The notes below the pieces were generated by a model. That model saw only the letters and a program-made list of their open reading frames with translations. It did not search any database and was not told the DNA's origin. From the NCBI GenBank assembly GCA_965228545.1, contig OZ245822.1:496001-560000 (forward strand): a stretch of 64,000 nt of DNA, given 5' to 3'. The stretch is from HXMU1420-13 sp965228545. GTDB lineage: Bacteria; Bacteroidota; Rhodothermia; Balneolales; Balneolaceae. This document shows, one piece after another, positions 1 to 8,983 of the stretch. Every line of letters starts with the position of its first letter. Positions within the stretch are counted from its first letter, which is position 1. The position numbers were made by a program, and so were the translations under genes.

Positions 1-2
1 TT

Positions 3-338
3 GCGCAATCGGTAGGATTGGAGCTAACACCATCAACAAATACGAGAGTACAGGTTTTTGGAACTTTTTCGAGAAATTATGCCACCTGTGATGATATATT
101 GATTGATGAAAACCAGACTTGTCAATCAAAACCTAAGATTTTATTAAAAGACGCCTATCCTCGAAACACGCTTCAAAAAAATATTTTCAGTACTAAAATT
201 TCATTCTCACAAAGCTATAACGATCGGCTTTCATCTACGTTTAGTGTTGCATATGATTTCATCGAGAACGAGCCAAATAGATTGGGCTTTGGAATGGGAG
301 TTCGCTATGCAATATGGCTTTCAAGTAAATCTGAGTAA
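3..338 (+). CDS. C-terminal part of an outer-membrane-like protein (5' truncated by window edge)
   Basis: The reading frame is open from the first bases of the window to a TAA at 336-338, so only the last 111 or so codons of a longer gene are present. The visible segment alternates polar and hydrophobic residues in short stretches (for example KISFSQSYNDRLSSTFSVAYDF and GFGMGVRYAIWL). This is what membrane beta-strands of an outer-membrane barrel look like. It does not end in the usual aromatic residue, so the barrel call is an inference. The 3' end overlaps the 3' end of the convergent glycosyltransferase gene by 34 bases. No family could be named. Confidence 0.5.
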   Translation, partial: AQSVGLELTPSTNTRVQVFGTFSRNYATCDDILIDENQTCQSKPKILLKDAYPRNTLQKNIFSTKISFSQSYNDRLSSTFSVAYDFIENEPNRLGFGMGVRYAIWLSSKSE

Positions 339-1477
339 ATGCTCAGATACTTTTTTGCTGTAGCATCCCAACTGTAGTTGTTTACTACCGTTTCTCTACC
401 TTTTTTCCCTAAAACCGTTCGGCGAGATATATCGTCAAATAGCTGTTCAATGGTTTTTGCCAACATCTGATCGTCACCTGGCTCGATCATTATACCATTT
501 TGGTTTTGAGTGATGATTTCAGGAATAGAGCCGGCATTGGTAGTAATCACGGGAATTCCACAAGCCATAGCTTCCACAATTGAGTTGCCAAAACTCTCTT
601 CGTAAGAGGGAAGTATAGCGATATTTGAGGAGGATACTTCTTTAATCAATTCAGGAATGCTTAACCAATCAGATCGATTAATTTTGCCAGACAAAGGACC
701 AGATTTGTTCGCATTGTCTATCTCGGATTCAAGCTCACCTCGGCCTATAAACAACAATTCATCAATTCTATCCGGAATCCTGTTTGCTGCTTTAAGTAGT
801 GTTTTTACCCCTTTCTCTTTAGATAGTCGCCCAAAAAATACGAGTCGATGCTGGCTCGGTGGATCGAAAGAAACCTTCATATCTATGAACTCATTTGGTA
901 TGCCATTTGGAACTACTTCAAATGGTTTTTCTGCAACGGGATATCTTTCTCTATATAGTTGGGCAGCGAAAATAGAAGTAGGGCAGAATATATCACACTC
1001 CATTAGGGATCTACCTAATAAAGAATATTTCGATACGAATGGCTTTACCCACCCATTTGTTGATGGAGCTTTCAAGCTCGCTTCTTTTGGGATATGTGGA
1101 TATCGTGGCGTAAGTACGAATGGGAAAGTTTTTTTAGCTCTCAAATTTCCAATATGTGAGGATTCCTCACCATTAGAATGATAAACTGCTCCGGGTTGCA
1201 GTAAATGTGCTACAATGTCGGCCACTAATAAACCACTACGGCCTCGAAACCAGTTTTTTCGGTTCGATTTGAATCCAGAAAACTCTGCCCAATGCAATTT
1301 ATAAGGTAAGTTGGCTGGGGGAGAGATACGTTCGAATCGTGCTTTTGTAAAAATTACATGTACATCGTAGCCAAGTTCGCTCAAACTTTCTGCCAGATGA
1401 TGTGTAGATCTTTGCCCACCACCGGAATACGGCGACCATGGAGAGTAGTTAGATGATAATATGATTCTGAAGCTCAA
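305..1477 (-). CDS. Glycosyltransferase family 4 protein
   Basis: A 390-aa GT-B fold glycosyltransferase of the GT4 class, expected to move a sugar from a nucleotide donor to an envelope glycan or glycolipid in the cytoplasm. The N-terminal acceptor domain has a glycine-rich loop (SGGGQ, residues 18-22). The C-terminal donor domain has FFGRLSKEKG near 214-223 and the E-x7-E motif of retaining GT4 enzymes (E294, E302) followed by MACGIPVITT. Length is normal for the family. The substrate cannot be told. It lies 10 bases downstream of the membrane protein gene at 1488-2450 on the same strand, so the two are probably cotranscribed. Its 3' end overlaps the partial gene at the window edge. Confidence 0.9.
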   Translation of the reverse strand: MSFRIILSSNYSPWSPYSGGGQRSTHHLAESLSELGYDVHVIFTKARFERISPPANLPYKLHWAEFSGFKSNRKNWFRGRSGLLVADIVAHLLQPGAVYHSNGEESSHIGNLRAKKTFPFVLTPRYPHIPKEASLKAPSTNGWVKPFVSKYSLLGRSLMECDIFCPTSIFAAQLYRERYPVAEKPFEVVPNGIPNEFIDMKVSFDPPSQHRLVFFGRLSKEKGVKTLLKAANRIPDRIDELLFIGRGELESEIDNANKSGPLSGKINRSDWLSIPELIKEVSSSNIAILPSYEESFGNSIVEAMACGIPVITTNAGSIPEIITQNQNGIMIEPGDDQMLAKTIEQLFDDISRRTVLGKKGRETVVNNYSWDATAKKYLSIYSDLLESHIA

Positions 1478-1487
1478 ATCTATAAGA

Positions 1488-2450
1488 TTACATTATGGAC
1501 GGGATGTTTCCCTCTTCCAGATCTTCAATATCCTTAGGTTTAAAAAAGCTGAAAATAGCGAAGAAAATAAAATTCAGAATTTTACCCAGAACACTTCGGG
1601 TAAGCATTAAACCTGCAATGGCCGATTCACTCACATCCAGATCGCCGGCAAGTGATATGCTTAAGCTAACGAAAATGAAATCTTTGTTTGGCAAAAATGG
1701 AATACGCGAAAGGATGATTTCGATTGATAAATACGTAAACCACACATACATGGGAGTTTCAGGCATTACTACGTAAAACATCAACAAGTTCAATGCTTGT
1801 ACAACCAATAATCGTAACATTTGTATTCCGAAAATTGAAAAAGCTGTATTCCAGCTCATGTGAATTACATAATTACGAAAGCGATATAGAACGATGATCA
1901 AAACTAAGGCGAAAACAGACCCAGAAATCCAGTACACCAATTGATCTGCCGTAAACCATTCCTCAATAGGAACTTGCCCAGTAAAGAAGAAAATGGAAAG
2001 CAACCCAACAGAAACTACCGTTGATGCAACCGACGAGATAATATTATTATCCTTTATGGTAAAAAGAATGTCTTTGTCTTTTAGTGATAACTGCTTCTTT
2101 GCCCATACAAAGAAATACACTTCGCCCGAGTAACCGAGTACATCTTTATTGTATACCCGCTTAATAATAAATGTAGGGATGCTTTTTATAGCATCGAAAG
2201 CCCAGGTAAGGCGATAGATCCAAACTTCGAAAAAAGGAAGCTGGAAATAGGCAATCAAAAAGAAAACGTAAAATAATGGCTGAACCGGAAGTGCCTCCCA
2301 TACTGCTAACCAGCCAACGTTTGTAAGCTCTATGCCCATCCAAATAACGATTCCAACAAATAGAAATCGCTGAAACCATTTGGTAAGAGTTTTACCGGCA
2401 GGAGATTCAAAAAAAGAAGAAAATTGGCGACCTAAATCCTTAAATTGCAT
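1488..2450 (-). CDS. Multi-pass membrane protein, possibly flippase-like (LPG synthase/AglD-type membrane domain)
   Basis: A 320-aa integral membrane protein with about seven hydrophobic segments, including ones near residues 29-47, 58-80, 137-158, 173-190 and 204-228. The C-terminal tail is acidic and cytosolic-looking. The pattern of segments and the position beside GT4 genes recall the lysylphosphatidylglycerol-synthase-type transmembrane family often found with glycolipid synthesis. I see no decisive motif, so this is a tentative placement. It is transcribed with the downstream GT4 gene and divergently from the GT4 gene at 2510. The 59-base gap between the two start codons must hold both promoters. 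Confidence 0.6.
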   Translation of the reverse strand: MQFKDLGRQFSSFFESPAGKTLTKWFQRFLFVGIVIWMGIELTNVGWLAVWEALPVQPLFYVFFLIAYFQLPFFEVWIYRLTWAFDAIKSIPTFIIKRVYNKDVLGYSGEVYFFVWAKKQLSLKDKDILFTIKDNNIISSVASTVVSVGLLSIFFFTGQVPIEEWFTADQLVYWISGSVFALVLIIVLYRFRNYVIHMSWNTAFSIFGIQMLRLLVVQALNLLMFYVVMPETPMYVWFTYLSIEIILSRIPFLPNKDFIFVSLSISLAGDLDVSESAIAGLMLTRSVLGKILNFIFFAIFSFFKPKDIEDLEEGNIPSIM

Positions 2451-2509
2451 AGGTGATGATGATTTCAGCCGGGAAATATACGAGGATATCGACTTAAGAT
2501 TTTGATCAT

Positions 2510-3661
2510 ATGCGGCTATTTTTTGTAACGCAAGACTTCCCCCCGGAAACCGGCGGAATACAAACTTATTCGTTTGAACATGCTAAAGGCTTAGCCGAGC
2601 ACGCAGAACAAGTGATGGTGGTTGCTCCTGAAAAAACCGGAGCATGTGCATGGGATACAACTCAAAAATTTACGACCAAACGAGTTTCCATCTCAAATTC
2701 ATTGCTTTTTTTGCCCTTATTATTCAAACTGCCATTTTGGGCTAAAAAGGAAAAAATCGACTTGGTTTTTCATGCTCAATGGCAAACACTTTTACCCTCA
2801 GTAATTGCAAAAAAAATGGGACTGATCAAGCAAATTACACTTGCTGCACACGCCCGAGAATTACTTTTTAATCCTTTCAGATTATCTTTACTAAGCCGAT
2901 TGTATGAAAAATATATGCGTTGGTTGCTCTCAAAAGCTGATTTGGTGCTTCCGGTAAGCGAATACACTAAACAGCTTCTCATCGAAATGGGTGTACCTGA
3001 AAAACGTATTAAAGTGCTGATAAACGGTACAGATCCAAATCGATTTTACCCCATGGACGTTTCTGTGCAAAAGGAAGAAAAAAAACTTGAAGATTCTTTT
3101 GTACTACTCACAGTAACACGTTTAGTTGAGCGAAAAGGCATTGATACTGTTATCGAGGCTTTAAGTGTTTTAAACAAAAAAATCCCAAATATAAAATACC
3201 TTATAGTAGGTGATGGACCTGATCGCGAAAAACTCGAACACTTGGCTCGCGAAAAAGAAGTGGAGCAATTGGTTACATTTTGCGGAAAAGTACCTTACAA
3301 TGCCCTAAATACCTTCTATAATTTGTGCGACCTATTTGTGATGCCATCAAAAACGGCAACACCTGATGTTGAAGGTTTTGGAATTGTATTTTTAGAAGCA
3401 AACGCCTGTTCAAAGCCGGTAATTGGCACATATTCCGGCGGGATTCCTAGCGCAATAATCCACAAAAAAACGGGTTTACTTGTAGAAGAAGACAACCCTC
3501 AGGAACTTTTGCAAGCAATATATCAATTGTATGAACACAAAGAATATACACATGCATTAGGAAAACAAGGTTTGCAACGAGTAAAGACAGAAGCAAATTG
3601 GGAAGCTCTTTCAAAACAACTATTTCATCATCTACAACAATTTAAAACTCATTCAGAATGA
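2510..3661 (+). CDS. Glycosyltransferase family 4 protein
   Basis: A 383-aa GT4 enzyme. The N-terminus has the PPETGGIQ loop (residues 11-18) typical of GT-B acceptor domains. The C-terminal half has TRLVERKGID near 203-212, GDGPDRE near 234-240, and the E-x7-E motif (E288, E296) followed by SKPVIGTYSGGIP. It probably glycosylates a lipid or polysaccharide precursor at the inner membrane. The stop codon overlaps the start of the DUF3047 gene (ATGA at 3658-3661), so translation is probably coupled. This links the enzyme to the DUF3047 protein and the RND exporter downstream. Confidence 0.92.
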   Translation: MRLFFVTQDFPPETGGIQTYSFEHAKGLAEHAEQVMVVAPEKTGACAWDTTQKFTTKRVSISNSLLFLPLLFKLPFWAKKEKIDLVFHAQWQTLLPSVIAKKMGLIKQITLAAHARELLFNPFRLSLLSRLYEKYMRWLLSKADLVLPVSEYTKQLLIEMGVPEKRIKVLINGTDPNRFYPMDVSVQKEEKKLEDSFVLLTVTRLVERKGIDTVIEALSVLNKKIPNIKYLIVGDGPDREKLEHLAREKEVEQLVTFCGKVPYNALNTFYNLCDLFVMPSKTATPDVEGFGIVFLEANACSKPVIGTYSGGIPSAIIHKKTGLLVEEDNPQELLQAIYQLYEHKEYTHALGKQGLQRVKTEANWEALSKQLFHHLQQFKTHSE

Positions 3662-4383
3662 ACTTTGTTTTAATTCTGTACCTATCACTTATACAATCTG
3701 TAGTATTACCCGTAAGTCAGGAATGGCATGAGGTTTTCCCTATCGAAGACTTTGAAACGGGTGAGGTTGGAGGATTACCCGTTGGTTGGTTTAATCAAAA
3801 GGGAAATCTAGCAACTAAAGATTTTAGTGCAGATTTACGAACTACCTACAATTATCAAATTGTAGAAGAACAGAATAATAAATTCCTGAGGTTTGAGGGC
3901 ACCTACGGTAAGCACATGAGTTATCCATTAATTAATAAAGACGGTGTCGATATTTTTGAAACGCCCATCCTTTCATGGAAATGGAGAGTTCATCAAGCAC
4001 CTAAAAATGCAAATGAAGATGATGATAACCGAAATGACGTTGCCGCTAGCATTTATGTTGCTTTTGATATGGGACGCATTGCTCTGTTTAAAAAAGTACC
4101 CAAAACCATTCGCTATACATGGAGTAGTACCTTGCCTGAGGGAACCGAACTTTCTAAGTTTTATGGGAATCAAAAAATTGTGGTGATGGGGCAGGGCGAG
4201 AACACTAATGGCAACTGGCAGTCATTCAGCCGAAATATTGTAGAAGATTATAAGCGTTTATTTGATGATAACCCGCCGGCAAAACCGATTGCAATTCTAA
4301 TATTAAGCGATGCCAACAATACAAACTCACCGGCTAAAGCTGATTATGATGACATCATGTTACATTCCGAACGTTCTAATTAG
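3658..4383 (+). CDS. DUF3047 family exported protein
   Basis: A 241-aa protein with an N-terminal hydrophobic segment (residues 1-17) that looks like a signal peptide. The rest matches what I know of DUF3047: a LSWKWRVH core near 104-111, then DVAASIYVAF, a YTWSSTLPEGT segment, and a late DANNTNSPAKADYDDI segment. The function of the family is unknown; the fold is thought to be a beta-sandwich. It overlaps the upstream GT4 gene by 4 bases and precedes the RND exporter by 53 bases, so it likely acts in the same envelope process. Confidence 0.8.
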   Translation: MNFVLILYLSLIQSVVLPVSQEWHEVFPIEDFETGEVGGLPVGWFNQKGNLATKDFSADLRTTYNYQIVEEQNNKFLRFEGTYGKHMSYPLINKDGVDIFETPILSWKWRVHQAPKNANEDDDNRNDVAASIYVAFDMGRIALFKKVPKTIRYTWSSTLPEGTELSKFYGNQKIVVMGQGENTNGNWQSFSRNIVEDYKRLFDDNPPAKPIAILILSDANNTNSPAKADYDDIMLHSERSN

Positions 4384-4436
4384 CCATTAAAATTCTTATT
4401 TTGGTAAGATTTTAAACTTTTGGAGAATATCATCTC

Positions 4437-6947
4437 ATGAAGCAGATTTTGAGGTTCTTTAAGCCTCTTTTAGCACTTAATATTTCGCATCCATTTGTAG
4501 TAATAGGGGTTAGCTTGATAGTAGCTGCTCTTTCTGCTTACTTCGCCATTCAGTTAAAGGTTGATACTGATATAGCAAATCTGCTTCCAAAAGATCACCC
4601 GAATGTGTTGGCTCTAAATAAATTGCAGGAAACTGTAGGTGGCGAAACGGAAATGCAGGTGGCTATAAAGTCACCCAGTTTCGAAGCAAATAAAGCATTT
4701 GCCGAAGCTCTCATCCCTAAAAGTCTGGAATTATATTATTCCCGATACAGCGACTATTATTTTAAACGAGCTGAATATCGTAAAGATACTGAGGTGATTA
4801 AAAATAATGCGTTATATCTAGCGAGTAATGAAGAACTTGATGACATAATTTTTTGGTTAGAGGATGAAATCTATTACGCCAAAGAGGAAGCTAATCCATT
4901 TTTTGTAGACTTTGAAGACGACTTTGAGGACGAAGAAAGCGCTGAAGAAGAGGATCCTGCGGAAGATTTTAAAGAAAGTTACAACACGTTAGTACCCTCA
5001 GAATATCCGGTGAATGCAGACAGCACCATTATGGTGATAAAATTCTTTCCAACAGGTTCAAAAAGCGATATTCAGTATCTAGAGGACATGTTTGCGGTTT
5101 ACGATTCGTTGATTGCTTCTTTAGATCCGGCTAGTTTTCATCCCGAAATGGAAGTGCAATTTGGGGGCAGATTAAAACGCCATCTTGAAGAGTTAACATC
5201 GATTATGAACGATGTGCTCGGTAGTTTTGCATCGGGTATTAGTAGTGTAATTCTTTTGGTGATGCTTTATTTCTTTATTAAAAAGTATCTACACTATCGA
5301 AATGGCGACGAAAAGGAACGGAAATACAGTATCTGGAGCCATGTGCTTCGAATGCCTATACCTGTGCTAATTATTGGTATACCATTGGTTTTTAGTTTGA
5401 TATGGACGTTCGGCCTTACCTATTTCTACCTGGGTATGCTTAATACTATGACTTCTGTACTTGCTGTAATTCTCTTTGGATTAGGAATCGACTACGGTAT
5501 TCATTACTACGCCAGATACATCGAGCTACGCTCATCTGGCTTGTCGGTAGAGGAAGCCATTTATACAACCAATGGCAAAACCGGTGAAGCAATTTTGGTA
5601 AGTGCATTTACCACCGCATGTGCTTTATATGTACTTATGTTTGCAGATTTTCGCGGGTTTTCTGAATTCGGCTTCATTTCCGGGACAGGAATTATGCTGG
5701 CCTTGTTTTCGATGCTCTATGTGTTGCCATCATTACTAGTGATTTTCGAAAAATATAATTTGATTTTATTCAGTAAAAACGATCAGGAAGAACTAGAAAT
5801 CACTCCTCATCGATATCCATTTGCACGGGTAGTTGTTGTGTTAGGATTAGTTGCTTCGGCGTTTGTGATTGGCTACTCCAACAACTTGAAGTTTCAATAC
5901 GATTTTGGCAAGCTGGAACCGACTTATCCTGAGTATGAAAAATTCCGCAAAGTTGCAGGGCAAGTGGGAGACTCTAATAAAAGGAATCCTGCGTATATCA
6001 TTGCTGACTCTGATGAAGAAGTAGACATGCTGATCGAGTCGCTTCGCGAAATTGTAGAATCTGATACCAGTTCGCCAACAGTTCAAAGCGTGGAGTCGCT
6101 ACAGGAACGATTCCCATCCACCGAAGAAGAATCGGAAGAGAAGTTAGAGAAAATCGCTTATGTGAGAGAGCTTCTTCAGGATCCATTTTTGGTGAATAGA
6201 GATGATGAAGATTTAGAAAAGCTTCGACAAGCAGCCCAAAGTCGCGAACCACTTTCCATCGATCAAATCCCCGATTATCTAAAATCCAGATTTATAACCA
6301 AAGATGGTGAAATAGGACGTTTCGTTATTATCTATCCGTCGGTAGGGCTTTCAGATGGACGAAAATCTATCGCCTTTAAAAATGATGTGGGAGTAGTTGA
6401 ATTAGCAAATGGCAAAACTTACCACGCTGCAAGCACAAGCATTGTTGCAGCAAGTATGCTTGATTTAATGCGCACTGAAAGTCCATACATGGTAGGTGCT
6501 ACGTTCATCATTATTTATCTATTTATGATCTTTACTTTTCGCTCGTTCCGTTGGTCGGTAATTTCCATGTTACCATTAATGGTGGGTTTACTGTGGTTAT
6601 TTGGATTGATGATGATTTTCGACTTCCAATTTAACTTCTACAATCTCGTGGTTCTTCCTGCAATTTTGGGGATTGGCTGTGATAGTGGAGTTCATTTGGC
6701 ACATCGTTACCGCGAGGAAGGAAAAGATAGCATGTGGGCAGTGTTATCAAGTACCGGACAGCATATAACAATGGGCAGTTTTACAACTATGCTCGGTTTT
6801 GCTGGGTTAATATTTACTGCGCATCCGGGTTTGCAATCGTTAGGTGTAATGGCGGTGATGGGAATTGGCATGACCTTACTAACTTCCATTACTTTTTTGC
6901 CGGCACTTATCCAATGGCTCGAAGACCGTAATTGGATTCGATTTTAA
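4437..6947 (+). CDS. RND/MMPL superfamily transporter (HpnN-like)
   Basis: An 836-aa exporter of the RND superfamily in the MMPL/sterol-sensing-domain-like branch. A first transmembrane helix (about 20-40) is followed by a periplasmic loop up to about residue 258. That loop has an unusual run of acidic residues near 157-178. A bundle of membrane helices with a GLGIDYGIHYYARY motif follows. A second half repeats the plan, ending with GIGCDSGVHLAHRYRE and more helices. Relatives export hopanoids, lipids or glycolipids using the proton gradient. Context with GT4 and DUF3047 genes suggests a lipid-linked cargo. The substrate is an inference. Confidence 0.85.
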   Translation: MKQILRFFKPLLALNISHPFVVIGVSLIVAALSAYFAIQLKVDTDIANLLPKDHPNVLALNKLQETVGGETEMQVAIKSPSFEANKAFAEALIPKSLELYYSRYSDYYFKRAEYRKDTEVIKNNALYLASNEELDDIIFWLEDEIYYAKEEANPFFVDFEDDFEDEESAEEEDPAEDFKESYNTLVPSEYPVNADSTIMVIKFFPTGSKSDIQYLEDMFAVYDSLIASLDPASFHPEMEVQFGGRLKRHLEELTSIMNDVLGSFASGISSVILLVMLYFFIKKYLHYRNGDEKERKYSIWSHVLRMPIPVLIIGIPLVFSLIWTFGLTYFYLGMLNTMTSVLAVILFGLGIDYGIHYYARYIELRSSGLSVEEAIYTTNGKTGEAILVSAFTTACALYVLMFADFRGFSEFGFISGTGIMLALFSMLYVLPSLLVIFEKYNLILFSKNDQEELEITPHRYPFARVVVVLGLVASAFVIGYSNNLKFQYDFGKLEPTYPEYEKFRKVAGQVGDSNKRNPAYIIADSDEEVDMLIESLREIVESDTSSPTVQSVESLQERFPSTEEESEEKLEKIAYVRELLQDPFLVNRDDEDLEKLRQAAQSREPLSIDQIPDYLKSRFITKDGEIGRFVIIYPSVGLSDGRKSIAFKNDVGVVELANGKTYHAASTSIVAASMLDLMRTESPYMVGATFIIIYLFMIFTFRSFRWSVISMLPLMVGLLWLFGLMMIFDFQFNFYNLVVLPAILGIGCDSGVHLAHRYREEGKDSMWAVLSSTGQHITMGSFTTMLGFAGLIFTAHPGLQSLGVMAVMGIGMTLLTSITFLPALIQWLEDRNWIRF

Positions 6948-6953
6948 GCGTAT

Positions 6954-6978
6954 AAAAAAGGCCGGCATTAAACCGGCC
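6954..6978 (-). terminator. Rho-independent terminator for the small minus-strand gene
   Basis: GGCCGG (6960-6965) pairs with CCGGCC (6973-6978) around a 7-base loop. Read on the minus strand the stem runs into six T residues (6954-6959), the classical intrinsic terminator layout. On the plus strand no T-run follows, so it serves minus-strand transcription and may only partly stop readthrough from the RND gene. Confidence 0.75.
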
Positions 6979-6995
6979 TGTGTCATTAAACTATT

Positions 6996-7350
6996 TTATT
7001 TAGGTAAACTAGAGGTATAATTGCCATATTTGTATGCAAATCGATACGATCCAACCTTGAATTTCTTTTCTATAGTTGGAACTTGATCATTTGGGTAAAA
7101 TACTCGAAGATTCGATGAGTATTCGTGTGTTACTTTTTCACGATTCAGTGGTTTTAAAAATACCGTAAGCAGTAAGCCCAAATACCGTTGCAGCACCAGC
7201 TGCCAGTAAGCCCAGGTTAACATCACGTTGAATCTTTTCTACTTTTTTTAGATACCCACTGCCAATGCCATTTTCCGAAATAGCATCTTCAATAGATTCG
7301 ATTCTGTTTTCAATCTCGTTTAACGTTTTTTCCTTAATACTCATAATCAA
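6996..7350 (-). CDS. Small single-span membrane protein, possibly frameshifted
   Basis: The clear part is a 70-aa frame (7138-7350): a charged amphipathic N-terminus with heptad-like spacing (about residues 5-45), then one membrane helix (LGLLAAGAATVFGLTAYGIF), ending at a TGA. In the neighbouring frame, sequence that looks coding continues from the same spot through YSSNLRVFYPNDQVP and KFKVGSYRFAYKYG to a stop at 6996. That stop is only 17 bases before the terminator hairpin. A single one-base change near 7150-7160 would join them into one protein of about 117 aa. Either the gene ends at 7138 with a long 3' leader, or it is frameshifted by mutation or sequencing error. No family recognised. 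Confidence 0.55.
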
Positions 7351-7507
7351 TTTATTTTTTGTTTGTTCTTTCTTTGATATCTCTAACTCTAATACAATTA
7401 ATTTGTTCCGATTTTTTTAGATCCTTATGAATTGAAATGTAAAAGCAATTTAACAGCGCACTTAACATCTTTAACAAATGGTTTGATTATCTACCGTTAA
7501 AAAGATC

Positions 7508-8830
7508 ATGAAAATATTTACCGCACTTTTACTGCTAATTCTGATTCCATTTACTCTTCCGGCTCAAATGACTGGTGAAAGCAAATTGATGGAAATAGAA
7601 ACGGTTGTTCTGGATTATTTAACTAACAATGATCCTTTACATCTCGAGAACTTACTGAGATACTTTAAAGATTCTGATGAATCATCAGTTGATGAGCACA
7701 CTGCCAAATTAGAAAGCGTAAAAGCTGAACTTGCACCATTTTTGGGAGATGTAGGTATTGAAGGAAGTCCAAATGGCTTGAAATTTTACTTTTCAAATGA
7801 TGGTCAGGAAAAGATACTCGTCGTTGAAATCACTAATAATGGATTTATCGAAAGGCTAAGAGTTGAAGATTCATCTCCCTCAATAACTTTAACCACAGAA
7901 TTGCTTCCGAAATTGGTAGATTCTCTTTCACAGAATGGTTTTTCAGGGTTATTGTTTGCCCGTAAAGAAGGGAAATTGATAATCGACCAACCATTTGGAA
8001 TGGCAAATCCGGGTTTGAACATACCCAATACGAAAGAGACTATTTTTGCAACCGGATCACGTCCCATAGATTACACAATTGCTTCTATTTTATTATTGGC
8101 CCAGCAAGATAAGTTATCACTGGACGATACAATCGACCGTTACTTTGATGGGGTACCAAGAGAAAAACAATCAATGACCATTCAACATTTGATGACCGGA
8201 AGAAGTGGATTGCCAGATTTTTTCGATATCGAAAGCGATTGGGATACAGATCTTGCTTGGATCGATCGTGAAGAAGCAATAGAGCGCTTATTAATTATTG
8301 ATTTACTCTTTGAACCCGGAACAAATAGACAGCACTCTCACGCTGCTTTTGGGTTGTTGGCAATAGTGATAGAAAAGGTTGGCGGAATGGATTACTATGC
8401 TTTTCTAAGAAAAAACTTCTTCGATCCTGCCGGTATGGAAAGAACCGGTGAGTATGGGGAAATACGTAGTTTTAAGCTCAATGATTTTGCCGAGGGTAAA
8501 GGTCCACAACGAGTTGGATTACCTAATATTCCACCAAATTGGGGGCCAACTTCTTGGTTGATAAAAGGAAGCGGAGGAATGTATAGCACGTTGGAAGATT
8601 TAAGAGCTTTTTACGCGTATATAAGATCAGGCGATGTACTTGATGAAGAACATCAACAATGGTTTATGGGAGAATCGGTTCAGTTAGATGGAAGTATGCG
8701 AGGTTTTGAATTATTTAGTATCAGTAACCCCGCAAATGAGACAGAGCTCTATCTATTTTTAAATGAAATATCAGATCGAGATGGAATACGGGATGTATTT
8801 CGAGCTTTAGAAAAATTGATGCTGAACTAG
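7508..8830 (+). CDS. Secreted beta-lactamase-fold serine hydrolase homologue, catalytic motifs degenerate
   Basis: A 440-aa protein with a signal peptide (1-19, ending LPAQ). Residues 1-130 form a separate alpha/beta region. The class C beta-lactamase/esterase fold starts near 135: FARKEGKLII, then IASILLLAQQDKLSLDDTID and IQHLMTGRSGLPDF are textbook family segments. The active-site SxxK should fall at 184-187 but reads S-R-P-I, so the general-base lysine is missing. The YxN motif is replaced by H-S-H (276-278), and no clear C-terminal KTG/HxG is seen. It is probably a pseudoenzyme that binds rather than cleaves. It is a single gene with no obvious operon partner. Confidence 0.8.
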   Translation: MKIFTALLLLILIPFTLPAQMTGESKLMEIETVVLDYLTNNDPLHLENLLRYFKDSDESSVDEHTAKLESVKAELAPFLGDVGIEGSPNGLKFYFSNDGQEKILVVEITNNGFIERLRVEDSSPSITLTTELLPKLVDSLSQNGFSGLLFARKEGKLIIDQPFGMANPGLNIPNTKETIFATGSRPIDYTIASILLLAQQDKLSLDDTIDRYFDGVPREKQSMTIQHLMTGRSGLPDFFDIESDWDTDLAWIDREEAIERLLIIDLLFEPGTNRQHSHAAFGLLAIVIEKVGGMDYYAFLRKNFFDPAGMERTGEYGEIRSFKLNDFAEGKGPQRVGLPNIPPNWGPTSWLIKGSGGMYSTLEDLRAFYAYIRSGDVLDEEHQQWFMGESVQLDGSMRGFELFSISNPANETELYLFLNEISDRDGIRDVFRALEKLMLN

Positions 8831-8983
8831 CATTAAATCGATAGATAATTTCCACAGTTTTCAATGCTATCGATGTGCATTTCTAATGGGATTTTTGATT
8901 AAGACTAAGTACAATCGGGAGTCTGTACTGGCTGGGTTAGTCAATACAGATTAAATTCTAACTAAAACTGTGAGGATAAAACT

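Noticed and set aside
7140..7165. Programmed -1 ribosomal frameshift at the T5A4 run
   Set aside because: The continuing frame needs a +1 shift, so a classical X-XXY-YYZ slippery site does not reach it.
6996..7226. A separate 76-aa gene starting MMLTWAYWQLV
   Set aside because: Its first half is antisense-like reading through the membrane-helix codons of the 70-aa frame. Only the second half looks coding, so it is treated as a possible frameshifted tail rather than an independent gene.
8837..8874. Terminator after the beta-lactamase-fold gene (ATCGATAG/CTATCGAT)
   Set aside because: The stem is 8 bases with a 22-base loop and lacks a T-run, so the evidence is too weak for a call.
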